The notes under the pieces: generated by a model
What the model was told of the DNA's origin: nothing
The model's database searches: none
The model's input: the letters and a program-made list of their open reading frames with translations, nothing else
DNA from: Dicaeum eximium
Taxonomy: Eukaryota > Chordata > Aves > Passeriformes > Dicaeidae
NCBI GenBank assembly: GCA_013396995.1
Contig: VWZP01009169.1
Location: 527,697-591,696, forward strand
Length of the DNA stretch: 64,000 nucleotides
Direction: 5' to 3'
Part shown: piece after piece, positions 49,925 to 60,366 of the stretch
Layout of the letters: every line of letters starts with the position of its first letter
Numbering within the stretch: the stretch's first letter is position 1
Position numbers and translations under genes: made by a program

Positions 49925-51441
49925 TGAGCAGAATTTGATCTGAAAGGGTTCAAAGAGGATGAAACTGTTCCTTCCAGGTACTGAGCTAAAACTCAGGGGC
50001 ATTGACACTTCCATTGTACATGAGGTTGCTCTGTGTTAAATACACTTACTATGTGTAAGTATCCAGCCTTCTGTACATTTTCACATATCATTGCAAAGTA
50101 CATTTGAGGATGTATGTATGATTTATGAAATATGTAATCCTTATTCATAGATCTCAGAGTAGTTTGTGGAATGAATAAGTAACAACCATTTTACATGCAC
50201 ACATCAGATGCTGAGTGGAGTGAATTATGTAAAAATGCATTGCTCTTCTTGGAAAGAGTAATAAAGAATTCAATCCAATTTAGGTAGACATTTCTCATGA
50301 TAAACTGTTGCAAATGTGGGAGGAATCCAGCAATATGAAGTGTGGTTCTCTTTCCACTGTTGGAAGGACTTTATTAAGGTTTTCTTTCTTCTCTAAACCC
50401 TGCCTGGAATGTGTCAGTAGTAATTTGTAATCAACTGGCTCTGTAACAAAACTGATATAATTCAAAAACAGACTATAGTACAGCTGGTAAAATACTGGCT
50501 TTTGTATGTCTCTGATAAGTATTCACAGATGAGATTATTGGGAAAGGATACTTCAAATGCACTGCTGTTACTGATCAGCTTCTAAAATGTTTCATTGTTT
50601 GACTTGTAGCAAGTTGATTGCATTTCCAGGAACTGTACCAAATTTGCAGAGCCGGGTACTGTAAGCTGTTGGAGTTTAAACAGAAATCCAGTTTGAGAGA
50701 ATTTCCTTCCTAGTTTGCTGCTTGGCGTTTTTGTTGGTATAATGTTGGGGTTTTTCTTTGTTTCACTGTGCTATATATTGTTTTGCTTTGCTTGTAGGGA
50801 ATAAGCATGATGATGGCACACAAAGTGATTCAGAAAATATTGGTGCACACCGGCATTACAGTAAACGGGCAGCACTTGAAGAACACTTAAGGCATCATCA
50901 TACAGAGCTGAAAAAGCCACACCAGAAAGTCCATTCCACAGAAAAGCAGCAAGAGCAAGCTGGTTTGAGTCAGACTGCCTTTATGATTGAGTTTTTTGAT
51001 GAAGACCATCCTCGCAAGAGACGTTCTTACTCTTTTTCTCAGAATGTAGGAGCTCTATGCTCAGAATCTCCATCTCCAACATCTCATGCACGAGCTGAAA
51101 AAGTGAAACCTGCGTCAGGAGAGAAAGTCCCTTCACCTGTGCAAGCTAGCTCATCCCATCACAGAGCAGTACATGGTGTTCATGCCAAACTTCTACACCA
51201 GAAATCAGAAGACGCCTCTGCTGCGTTACCTGCCTTACAAGCTGCATTGTTAAGGAGTTCGGGAAGCCTTGGCCATAGGCCTAGTCAGAGCCAGGAGATG
51301 GACAAAAAGTTGAAGAGCCAACATATTTCTGCTGCTACTGAAAAGGACAATGAGGATGACCAGAGTGACAAAGGTACTTACACTATTGAGTTGGAAAATC
51401 CCAGTCCTGAAGAAATGGAAGCCCGCAAAATGATTGACAAG
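29046..51441 (+). CDS. CEP170: CEP170, centrosomal protein of 170 kDa (5' part, eight coding exons)
   Basis: CEP170 is a microtubule-binding protein of the subdistal appendages of mature centrioles and of spindle microtubules; known partners include PLK1 and kinesin-13 family members. Joining 29046-29150, 33970-34059, 37878-37956, 38529-38587, 38706-38868, 41827-41961, 47712-48188 and 50798-51441 gives an uninterrupted frame of 584 residues. This is just over a third of the roughly 1,580-residue human protein. Residues about 20-75 form the FHA domain (GR at 26-27, HAV at 43-45, LGSLNGTFVND at 60-70). The rest is charged, Ser-rich and presumably disordered, with the conserved [11 protein letters not shown] segment and recurring FTIEF-like motifs near residues 279, 431 and 564. 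Intron phases are 0, 0, 1, 0, 1, 1, 1 and 0. One intron is AT-AC. The start is chosen by exact agreement with the vertebrate N terminus, [13 protein letters not shown]. The gene continues past the right edge. Confidence 0.97.
31304..31348. repeat. Three imperfect copies of a ~15-bp unit
   Basis: TATAAATCTTTGTAG, ATTAAATCTTGTAG and TATAAATCTTTGTA follow one another directly at the left border of the LTR. The last copy overlaps the first four LTR bases. Confidence 0.8.
31345..31874 (+). mobile_element. Solo LTR of an avian endogenous retrovirus (ERVL-like)
   Basis: A 530-bp element begins TGTACTGAATCTGGCTGG and ends GGTCACCACA. Internal blocks match a widespread bird solo LTR: TTTTGGATTTGTGACCAAAA, AACACTGTTGATAACACACC, CTGACCCAAACTGACCAAAG with GGATATTCTG after it, and GAGCGAGCAGCTGTGTGGTG near the end. 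Flanks ATCTT (31340-31344) and GTCTT (31875-31879) look like a 5-bp target duplication with one change. No viral genes lie next to it, so it is a solo LTR left by recombination. Family placement (ERVL-like, from the 5-bp duplication and memory of the consensus) is less certain than the LTR call. Confidence 0.85.
33970..34059 (+). CDS. CEP170: CEP170 coding exon 2 (FHA domain)
   Basis: 30 codons, phase 0 at both ends, acceptor TATATTTAG and donor GGG|GTAAGT. It encodes residues 36-65: the VDKQHAV segment, where most FHA domains have Ser-Arg/Lys-x-His, and the start of the LGSLNGTF loop. Confidence 0.97.
34060..37877 (+). other. CEP170: CEP170 intron between coding exons 2 and 3
   Basis: 3.8 kb, AT-rich. 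I see no recognisable transposon or gene. There is a short perfect palindrome (8-bp arms) at 36151-36170. Confidence 0.9.
36151..36170. repeat. Short inverted repeat, 8-bp arms
   Basis: GACTTCTA and TAGAAGTC are separated by four bases. A related half-copy (CCTGGACATCTAGATTT) follows at about 36176-36192, suggesting a local duplication. Confidence 0.7.
37878..37956 (+). CDS. CEP170: CEP170 coding exon 3 (end of FHA core), upstream of the AT-AC intron
   Basis: Starts after TTTCTGCAG and encodes residues 66-91 ([11 protein letters not shown] to FGY) plus the first base of codon 92. No GT donor keeps the frame here. The exon must end TTTGGATATG|ATATCCTT for the next exon to continue as Asp-Thr-Asn-Leu-Phe-Thr-Val-Val, the vertebrate sequence. 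Confidence 0.95.
37957..38528 (+). other. CEP170: U12-type AT-AC intron of CEP170
   Basis: 572 bases. The 5' end ATATCCTT is the U12 (minor spliceosome) AT-AC donor consensus. The 3' end is CCTAC, terminating in AC. TTCCTTATC at 38511-38519 resembles the U12 branch-site consensus TTCCTTRAY, with its A (38517) 11 bases before the intron end; there is no long polypyrimidine tract. Splicing here creates codon 92 as G+AT (Asp) and continues the conserved FHA sequence. A GT-AG reading does not give the family sequence. Confidence 0.93.
38529..38587 (+). CDS. CEP170: CEP170 coding exon 4 (downstream of the AT-AC intron)
   Basis: 59 bases that complete codon 92 and encode [19 protein letters not shown] through residue 111. 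The donor is AAG|GTAACA, phase 0. It is short and contributes the last FHA strand. Confidence 0.96.
38588..38705 (+). other. CEP170: Very short CEP170 intron (118 bp)
   Basis: GTAACA to CATGTAG. It is much shorter than the other GT-AG introns in the window and lies directly after the short exon that follows the AT-AC intron. Confidence 0.93.
38706..38868 (+). CDS. CEP170: CEP170 coding exon 5
   Basis: 54 codons plus one base, residues 112-165 ([15 protein letters not shown] to [10 protein letters not shown]). Ser/Lys/Glu-rich, the first part of the low-complexity region. The donor is TCAATGG|GTAAGG. The open frame that continues past it is intronic read-through. Confidence 0.96.
39441..39896 (+). 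mobile_element. CR1 LINE, 3' part of ORF2 and 3' end
   Basis: Runs from the CAGCTCTGGGCCCCC segment through GAGGGCCAAAAAGATGAGCAGA, the GGCTGGAGCAG and GTTGTTCAGCCTAGAGAA blocks, the AGGAAGAAGCGTTTTACTGT block and ACAGGTTGTCCAGAGAG to a CATTCTCTGATTCTCTGATG tail. Plus orientation. About 30 bp after CCCATGGCAGG are missing relative to the CR1 consensus. Confidence 0.93.
40351..40827 (-). mobile_element. CR1 LINE 3' end, split by a nested LTR
   Basis: 40351-40424 (ATGGAATGGTTTGGGTTGGA ... CCTTGCCATGGCCAG) and 40729-40827 (GCCAGGGACACCTTTCACCA ... TCTCTGTGTAACC) are the two halves of one minus-strand CR1 3' end. Placed together they give the uninterrupted CR1 order, CCATGGNCAGGGACACC. The 304 bases between are foreign to CR1. 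Confidence 0.92.
40425..40728 (+). mobile_element. Solo LTR (304 bp) inserted into a CR1
   Basis: Begins TGTCACCCTG and ends ATGCAACA (TG...CA ends, TGT/ACA inverted termini). GCCAG flanks it on both sides (40419-40423 and 40729-40733), giving a 5-bp direct repeat, or 6 bp with one mismatch. It contains TATATAAA at about 40637-40644, with AAGTAAAC about 20 bp further as a possible degenerate poly(A) signal, so the orientation is plus. No internal viral sequence remains. The family was not recognised; the size is similar to short avian retroviral LTRs. Confidence 0.8.
41827..41961 (+). CDS. CEP170: CEP170 coding exon 6
   Basis: 135 bases, phase 1 at both ends, residues 166-210. It encodes the conserved [19 protein letters not shown] segment and an acidic/basic tail ending ETGAS. 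The acceptor is GACTTTATAG and the donor TCAG|GTAAGT. Skipping it would keep the frame. Confidence 0.96.
41962..47711 (+). other. CEP170: CEP170 intron between coding exons 6 and 7
   Basis: 5.7 kb, AT-rich. No transposon family, RNA gene or further exon was recognised. Confidence 0.92.
47712..48188 (+). CDS. CEP170: CEP170 coding exon 7
   Basis: 477 bases, phase 1 at both ends, residues 211-369. It contains [14 protein letters not shown], the related HEIPTKD motif, [22 protein letters not shown] and [11 protein letters not shown], all well conserved with human CEP170. Its 3' third (about 48000-48185) is unusually CpG-rich for this locus. The acceptor is CCTAATAG and the donor AAAG|GTAAAG. 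Confidence 0.96.
48189..50797 (+). other. CEP170: CEP170 intron between coding exons 7 and 8
   Basis: 2.6 kb, AT-rich, with a TA dinucleotide repeat at about 49897-49925. Nothing else was recognised. Confidence 0.92.
49897..49925. repeat. (TA)n microsatellite
   Basis: An alternating TA tract of about 29 bases (one C near its left end), in an intron. Confidence 0.95.
50798..51441 (+). CDS. CEP170: CEP170 coding exon 8
   Basis: 644 bases, phase 1 in and phase 0 out, residues 370-584. It has [13 protein letters not shown], a His-rich stretch ([14 protein letters not shown]), [11 protein letters not shown] with the basic [38 protein letters not shown] and MEARKMIDK at the donor AAG|GTGAGA. The next vertebrate exon would start Val-Phe-Gly-Val-Asp-Asp; I did not find it before the window ends. 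Human isoforms differ in the region corresponding to residues about 425-490; here it is coded in one continuous exon. Confidence 0.96.
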
Positions 51442-52821
51442 GTGAGAAACCTGAAATGCATTCTGATGTTATAAGTATTATGGGATGTGCTGGCAGCTCT
51501 CTACCACTTCAGTTCTGCTTATTAAAGCTGCTGCAATAACACAAGTTTTTAAACCAGTCTATAATGTTGAAATATGAAATGTTGTAAGAGCAGCAGGCAT
51601 TTGGCTAAGCATTATTCCTTGTTTCGTACTGCTGTCGTCTTAAAATTTGGTAGTTTTAATGTGTCTTCAAAAGATTCCAGTACTGTAAAAATATGAGGCA
51701 CCAAAAATCATTTAACTGGTATTTTTACGAGGGTGGTTTATGTCCCTGTGGAAATACTGTCTTCTTCTTGAAACCCTATTGTCTCTAGTTTTCATTATAT
51801 AAATTGGTTCCATCCAGATTATCATATAGATCCAGACTGCAAATGTTTTCTATACTTATTTAAAAAGTATATTCCGTAACAGTAACTTAAATTTCAGTGT
51901 CAGTTATAAAGAGTAAGTACAAAAATACTTTGATCTTCTGATCTTCAGTGTTTATATCAGAGCAATGTAAATTTCCTAGTTTGCTTATTGGTTACAATAG
52001 AAATATCAATAACAATACAAATTGTATTTGTGGTTTAAAAACTGTATTAAATAACTGTTCTTTGGATTCAACAGGAAAACATGAGTAGCAGAAGCTATGT
52101 TTAATCATTTTGCTTAACATGACGAAGTGGATTTTCTTCTGGTTTTGTTGTGTTTTCCTAGATGATCTATCATGGTAAAATGCTTGCATCCAGTTCTAGT
52201 GTAGAGTTTTGCCAATTTAACAGGAAATTCATCACTTGTTTTAGAATTATCTAAGGATTCATTTGCATGTCTAAAACTTTTCAGAGCTCAACAAATACAT
52301 TAAATACATTTAGAATTAATTTTGGCTGGTGTTGAAAACTGTTTTTTGCAAGACAAGCTAGCTTCACTTGTTTGATTTTGTAAAAAAAATCTGAAGTAGA
52401 GGGGAAATGGGACATTTTATTATAGATGCTTTTCTTTTAAAAAAGGTGTTTATGGAGCATTTGGAGACAGGGATTAAAGTAAAGGGTGTTGCCTTCAATA
52501 AAATAATAAAGATAATAGTTTCAGCTCTTATGGATTCTGAAAAGGAAATTTTTCACTTCTTTGAATCAATATTTAAAAAACAACCCAGAACTAAAAGCAC
52601 TCCAAATGAAGCAAGTAAATATTAAAGAACTACAAATATCTGCATTTTATTCTTAAATTATAAATCTTCAACTAAATTGCATAAGAAAATTTGTAAGTCG
52701 AGTTTTAGCTAAATATAGTAATTCAACAGGGCTTTTTTGGAAACCACACAAAGTAATAACATTTGAAGATAGACAATTTATGTACTTGATAAAAATGTTA
52801 ATACTGTCTAATATTTATAAT

Positions 52822-52925
52822 TACAGAACATGCTGAGTTGGAAGGGACCCATTAGGATCATTGAGTCAAACTCTTGGCCCTACGCAGGACATTCCAAGAA
52901 TCACACCATGTGCCTGAGAGTGTTA
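52822..52925 (-). mobile_element. CR1 LINE 3' end fragment
   Basis: ACAGAACATGCTGAGTTGGA, AGGGACCCATTAGGATCATT, then CTCTTGGCCCTACGCAGGAC and AAGAATCACACCATGTGCCT match, in minus orientation, a distinct CR1 subfamily 3' end of birds. Truncated after about 100 bp. Confidence 0.9.
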
Positions 52926-55900
52926 ATAAAATTTCAATTTTTTTGTGGCCTTCAGTACCTGTTCAGATTATCTAAAGTAGGTTTTTGTTTAAAACAAATC
53001 TCTCCTGTCTCAGGAGAGATTCAGGAACAGGAAGTGCATGGGAGCCTTAAGGATGATAGTAAAGTATTGCTTAATAATCTTAGTGCTACATAAAAGCTTT
53101 TGAGTCTCATAAATTTCCCTTACTGCTAACTTTAAAGGTGTCACCACTAGGTATTAAAGATTTACTATGAAGTAAAGCAGAGATGTTTTTTCTTCAAGGT
53201 CTTCTGTATCATTTCATTTAGTATCTGTGTTGAAATCTTATGAATACTATATTTTACACCCAGTTCAAAGAGCCCTGCTATGCAATTCTTATTTGATTTG
53301 GTAATATGAAGTAGTATGATACTATTTTTATGAAGTGAAGAAAAACAGCCAATGAAGAAAATCTAAACCTAATCTAAATCTTCCATCTAAATGGAAGCCA
53401 AAATTTTGTCCTCCAGCTGAGCTCAGCTTTGCTTGCCTCCTATTTTAAATTGCTAATGCTTTGGATAATCTTAGTTTTCCACAGGGGGATATGTGAAGTA
53501 TAAGACAAGGACTTTTGTTAGCCTGTTGACTCCTGTGCTTCTTTATTGAGGATTTAAGAGAATTATTGGTATACATCTAATCAATTATTTCAACATAACC
53601 ACTATTTCATTGTTGGCAAGTCAGTCCTTTTTCTGAGTAGTTACTATGCCTGCTCAATTGAGTCTCATTTCAGGGTGTCTCTTGGGTCCAAAGTTAAATT
53701 GAAAAGTTTGATTTGCTAGGGTTGGGATGCAAATGCACTACAAATAGCAAGGATCACTTTCTAAAACATTTGCACAAATAATGCATTCTCCTCAGTAGCA
53801 ATTTACATTAGAATGGTGCTAAAATATGTGTGTGGTTTACCTGAAAAAATTTCAGTGGAATAAAGTACTTCTGAGTTTGGATATTTTTCCCTTTTTTTGG
53901 AGGAAAGGATGAGAATGACCAAAATATCCAAAGATTACTCTCAAGTGTGACTCAGCCTTAGCCTTACTTCTGTTTCCTCTGTAAAGGAACATAAGAGCAA
54001 ACCACAGATGCAAGAGTAATATTGACTTGTAAAAAATCAAGGTGGGATTATTAATGATTCTTTGCATTAAGAATCCAAGAGAAACATGCATGAAGTCAAA
54101 GTTAAAATTCTCAGAAAAAAAATTAAAATCACCCATCTCTCTAATTCTAAGAAAAGAGGAGTAAAAATCTTAATGTTGAGCTGTATTACTTCTTTCAAAA
54201 GCACTATTTTTGCTTAGTGTAGCATTTTACTAAAGATTCTAGGAAATAGTCTCAAGAATAGATGGTTGTGTGAAATGATTTTAAAAAGCCAGAAACGATG
54301 CTGTCCTGCTTACTCAGCATCTTTATTTCATTTAGATTGCTAAGGATCCAATTCTTCCTCTGGTGCTCTTTCAGCCTCTAAGAAAAAACTATTGTCTCTA
54401 TGTCAGAAAAGGAGTAGAATAGCAAAAGACAGAACCTTTATTTCTCAACCATTTTAAAGCCTGACTTTTGAGAAGAGAGTGTGAGAAAAATGCATTATCA
54501 GAAAGAAAGAGAAAAACATTTCATAAGTGACAGACAAAAACTTTTTAATTTTTATTATTTTCTCTAACAGAGAGGGGTAATCACATATCTGCAGTCATGA
54601 CTGTCTTGGGGTGAATGTCTGCTACTTACCAAAAATGCAGGTTTCCAAATACATTATTGCTTGAGTCTTATACAGCTTTCAATTTTGCTTTCACATAGTT
54701 TGTTTTTTTTAAAAGATTTTATCTTCAGATGAAACAATAGAGTTCATATGCACATAGTTTTCAATTGTAAACATTAAAAGAAGATGCAATTAGAAATTTA
54801 TGGTTGTGTCTTAATGTTCTTTATAAATATAGAATACTTGAAAAATAACACTAAACTTTGCTTCCTGAAAGTCTTTTAATTAGCCAATGATATTTCTGCA
54901 TCCAGGTGTTCAAATATCACTTAAATTCACAGAGAAGTATGGATTGGTTAGTAGGCTAAGGTTTAGAAAATAAATATATTAATAACATGAGGGAAAAAAT
55001 AGATGATGGATCTCTTTTTATACTTTTAGAGCTCTTTTTAAAATTGCCATTGAGAGCAATTTCAAAGTGGTGAGAAAGCAAGCTGCTCTTGGTATACCAC
55101 AAAGCCCACCTTGAACATATGTGGCATAAAATATCCCCTACTCAAGTAGTATCAGAAAGACACAACTTTTTGTAGCAGAATAATGGTCTTATTGTTGTAG
55201 CTAACAGCTAAGTACAAAATAAAACAAATTTAGGATCTTGATTTAATTAAGAGCATGTTTTCAGTGTTAAGTTTGCCATATAAAATACATGAGTAAATGG
55301 GTTGTAGGATTTGTTTTTCCTTTACATCCAGCCTTTATGCTCTTCAGATGGGTTCAGTGCTTTCTTCTGTTAACACTTAGCAATTGCTTTCTTTTTATCT
55401 CTGAGTTGTAAATTTTCTATCCATTTTATGTTTTTAAATAAATCAATCTATTAGAAGAAAATTGTCCTCAGCAGTCATATCACATTAAAAAATCTTCATA
55501 GGCCACAGAAAAGGTAAGTCTGTCAGTAGATGAAAGAATTCAAAATGATGTTTCTGCAGTTCATCTTCCTTTTTTGTAGATATAAAGAGACCAAATTATC
55601 ATGCTAATGACTTTCCTTTTTCAATAAAGCAAAGTACTGCCAGTAATAAATATTAATAAATGAATGTGCAAATAATTCTGCATGTGTTTGGAATATTAAA
55701 TACTTTGAGGCTATTGCAGTAAATAAAAAGCAACTCAATGGGTTTTTTGCAAGTTCTTTGGGGGTTTTCTTGAGGGCTCTTTAACTGTTTGTTTAGTGTA
55801 GGGTTTTTGTTGTCTTTCTTCTCCAACCAGTTCCATTTTAAGGTATTTAAAAATTGAACTGTTTTGTAGAACTTACTATAGCAGACGTAAGCTCTTCTCT

Positions 55901-58900
55901 GTGTGGGAAGGGAAGGGATGGAATAGAATTGAGGCTATCTGAGTGTTTCAAGTCCTGTCAGATAACCAGGAAATCTGGCTCGTTGTAGCAGTTCATATGC
56001 ATATGGAGACATTTGGCTTAAAATTTTCTTTGGACCCCAAATCTTTTACTTATGTTATTTTCATTTAAATTTCCTAAAAGATAATTGATTTTTTTAATCA
56101 GCAAAGTAAATGTAGATCACAAATTCAACTGATTCATACTGATTCCCAAATAGAAGTCTAAGAAAAAATGTATCAAAATCAAACCTCAATCCATCCTTCT
56201 GCCACCTTCAGAAAGACTTACTGTGACCATGTAATGATTTTGTTTTCAGTGCAAGCACCATATTCTAGATGTTTTAAAGTCTTTATTTATGTAGCTAGAC
56301 AGGCCCTAATAGTAATGATCTTGCTTTTAATATGCAGTCTATTGCCTTGAATTTTATTTGGTTATATACTGTGCAATGAGTATACATAGCATCTTACTCT
56401 ATTGACACAATCTTGATAGAGATTCTTCTTTCCTCTTTAAAATTTTGGAATAGTAATTATGAAGGGAGAATTGTATCTGTGTTCACTGTAGACAGGGTGT
56501 TTTCCAATTTTATTTTCTAGATCTTTCTGCTCATTATGATACTTACTTGTTTGGTTTGACTTTTTTTTTTTTTAGTATGGGAATCTATTCTGAAAGATTA
56601 TTTTTATATAATATTGGCTAATATGTTTTTGAAGGAGTGTTTACTTTTGAATGATTTATAGTTGTTGCTTTAAATGTTCATAAAGGTTCTATACCAGAAC
56701 CTTGTCTTCTCTGTTGCAAATGTTAAAAATTTATCAATAATCTTGCAGTTTGTTATTGTTATAATTCCTCTGGTTATGGAGTTAACATACATGTTAAGGA
56801 ACTGCTCTCAGCAATTTTTTCAGTATTATAAATTATATACTGCCTGAAAAGAATTGATGGGTAGGGAGGAAGTTAAGAGAAAAAAAATCTCAGTATGTTT
56901 CAATGACAGTTTAAGGAACCCAGGTAGATGTATCTATTTTCAGAAAATCACTTTGAGGTCTTCTGTCTTTTCACACTTTCGGAGTTTAATTGCTTTTACT
57001 ATTGCTTCAGCAGTTTCTTTGATAGAAATGCCTTGAGCCCCATGGAGTGTCTTGTTTGCAGAATTACTATTTTATGAGTATAGTGCTGAAAAAGCAGTCG
57101 ACCACTTGAAGCCTATCCAATTATCTGAGCTTATAAATCTTGTCAAGAGTTCAGATGATGTTTATAATCTTTTCTTCTTGTAAGGAAAGGAGTTTTACAG
57201 CCTCTAAACTTGTTGTTTCCTTTTTAATTTGGAATCCTAAAGAAATTGAATTCTTCACAGTGGCAAACAGGGACAAAATATGTATGCATGTAAATACGTA
57301 ACTGGTGTCTGGTAAGAGGAAGCTCTTAGACTTGGCATGTTGATCCTTTTCATTTGCTTCTGTGGCTTTTTTTATACCAGGGCATCTTGCATCTGATTCT
57401 ATAACTTTGATATAGAGTTAAAATGACCTAAACAGCTTCTGTGAAAATCCATGGCTATTCATGAGATATGTCCTGCACAGAACACAATCTGTTTGCCTGG
57501 GATGGCCAGGATGACTGCCAAGAACAAGCAAAAACTATTAAAATGAAACTCCTCAGAAGCAGCTTGGTTAAACACAGTTCATGTAGTAGCTAAACACAAA
57601 GTGAGCTGAGGCGTTGTACTCTAATCTCACTTCGTGAAAGATGAGAAAAAATGTTTGCCTTTTGTCTTTTCTCTATGATCAATAAGTGACTTTTAAGGAC
57701 CAATTCTCTGTGTATTATGAATGCCTGAACTACCTTCTGTGAAAGAGTTGTCTGGAGCTCAGTCTGAACACGAAATGCGGCATTACCAAGATGATCTGAA
57801 GCCTCTTCCATTTCCTCGCTCTCTGGAATCCTATTTTGCCATCAATCACTCATACTCTAAGTGTGATTTATTTACCATTTCTTCTTTCTTAGTACACCCA
57901 AACTGTGCTCAAATCCTGAAATCCTGCTTGTGTTTCCAAAATCATACTTCTTCCCTTTTTTTTCTTTTATATATTTGGTTTTTGCTGGTCTGACTCTTAC
58001 AGTTTACAGCTCAGTTTCTGAAACCTACTTTTGACTTCCGTGACAAACAAATATGCCTATCATCTTCCTTTCCCCTAAAAAGTTATGAAACACAATTGCT
58101 ATCATAATTTACATTCCCATCACTTTACAATGACAAATACCTTATTTCAAATTAAATCATTTGTTCCTTGTTTATTTTGCCATGATCCTTCTTTAATGCC
58201 CTCTACAGTGTAGCCCCTTGTTCCTTACCATTTTTCTGCTTTGTTTTTATTTGTTTTTATCTGTTCAGAGTTAATTCCCTTGTCTTTCTTGTCGTTGGGT
58301 TTCATTCTGTTCCTTTTATACAGATTGCCTACACTGAAATTAATAGCATTTAAATCATGATCTTTTAAAAATATGTTTCTAGATTATGTCCCTGACTTGT
58401 TGTTAGGATCTAAAAGAATAGAAAAAAGAGTTTTTGAAATAATTTGACTTTTCAAATACCATCATTAATGAATAGGAATTGCAGCTAGAATTCTTAATAT
58501 TTATTTGTTGGTTTTATGTTGATTTTATTGATGGTATCGGTAATTACTGTATTTCCTTTTCATTAAGACTTCAGCAGTGAGATTACTGAGGAAACTTTGT
58601 AAACTAAAAATTTAAAACTAAATAGGATTCTTCAGATTTTTCCATTCTAATATATAATTTGCTGTAAAACTGAGTGAACATATCTATTATAAGTCTCAGA
58701 TTATACTTTTTTTCCCATTTATATCAGTATCTTCAGTAATAATTTCGATGAGCAGCTAGCTCTATGGTCATTAAGTACTGAATAATTATAGTATTGTAGA
58801 ACTGCAATGTGATTTTCTTACACCATGAAACTGTTTAAAGGTAAAGCAAGTATGAAGTCCAGATATTATGAACTTTGAAAAGCATCTAAATGAGATACAA

Positions 58901-59968
58901 CTAGAAAAAGTTTTTTTCTTAGTCAAGAACTTCCAAGTTTATAAAAAGCATATAAGAAGAACATCAGGTGAGGGTTGTTGGTAAGGGGAAGGGAGTTAGC
59001 AAACCACTGTCTTCCTTCTTATTCAGAAAAAATGGTTACTGTTGCCCTTATTTTTTTCTGACCAGTTTTTATTTTGATTTCTTGAAAGTATTGCATATAT
59101 TGAGAAAGAAAATTGACTTCTGTGGTTTTAAAGAATTATCTTGACAGTTAATTCTAAAGTCATGTTCACCTCTAGTATAGTTCATCTGTGCTAAAAAAAA
59201 AATTAATTCATCTACTTTGGGACAGGAGAAGGGAGAGTGAACAAGACCAATCTCTGATCACTAAAGCTAGTTTGTGTTAGAGCTGTTTTGCAGCTATGGT
59301 GATGAGCAGGTGAACTTTGAGCCATGAGCTGCTGTCACAGTGAAGTGTATATGACCTGCCAAAGAGAGTATTCTGCTTTCTACAAAATTAGCCCTTGCCA
59401 AAGAGACCAAGGCATGGTCTCAGACTTGGTCATGTAACTCACGCTGTCTCCGAAAATATGCCAGTACCTTTTGCAAGATTAGCATCTTGTGTTTATTGTG
59501 TTAGATAGATTTTGTTAATTCTTGGATTTGGTTGGATAAAGAATTTTAACAATTACTGGTTAATATAGATAAGGTTATGTTCTCAGAATATTAGAAAAAC
59601 TATTGGAAAAATATTGCTGCTATAAAGTGATGAAATTTGTGAATATCTTCATTAAGCTACAATTGTTTTGCCATTAGTTATTGCATATTTTCCTTCTGTA
59701 TTTTTTCAGGGCAAGTTTGCATTCCAGCAAGTAACAAGACAGTGCTTTGAGACTTGCTATAGTTTAAACCTGCTGTTTTGTCCCTTTGTTTTACTGAGTG
59801 AACTGCAGAATGTAAATGGATTATCACAGGGGATCTTTGAAATTGTAAAGTATGTGCCAGGAGCTCACCTTTTCCCTGCTGCTCTGAGATACTTGGGGCT
59901 TTCTCAAAACTTTGCACTAGGAGATGTGAGATCCTAAGGTATTATGTAAGTTCACTGTTTTTATGGAG

Positions 59969-60366
59969 CATAGAATCACATAAGCTGGAAAGGACCTGGA
60001 AAGGAGATGTCTAGTCCAACCTCTTGCTCAAAGAAGCTTTGAGGTCAGCCAGGTTGCCCAGGACTTTATCCATTTGCATCTTCATGCCCTACATGGGCAG
60101 AGACTAGGCAAGCTTGCTTGACAGTCCTCAAAGTGAAAAAACTTTTCTTCATACCCTGTCTCATCTTACACAAGTTGTCCCTTGTCCCCCTGCCCTGTGA
60201 AGAGCCTGGCTGTCATCTTGGTATGCTCCCCTTTGTACCTGGGGGGCTGCTGGAAGGCAACCCCAATGCCTTCCCATCTCCAAGGTGATCAAATCCAGCT
60301 TCCCCAGACTCTCCCCACAGGTAAAATGCTCTAGTCTTTGCCATCTTGGTGGCCCCTGCTGAGCTA
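59969..60366 (-). mobile_element. CR1 LINE, 3' part
   Basis: Begins CATAGAATCACATAAGCTGG, continues through TCTAGTCCAACCTCTTGCTC, a GTGAAAAAACTTTTCTTCAT block and CAAGTTGTCCCTTGTCCCCC to TTGCCATCTTGGTGGCCCCT. Minus orientation, about 400 bp, noncoding. Confidence 0.92.
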
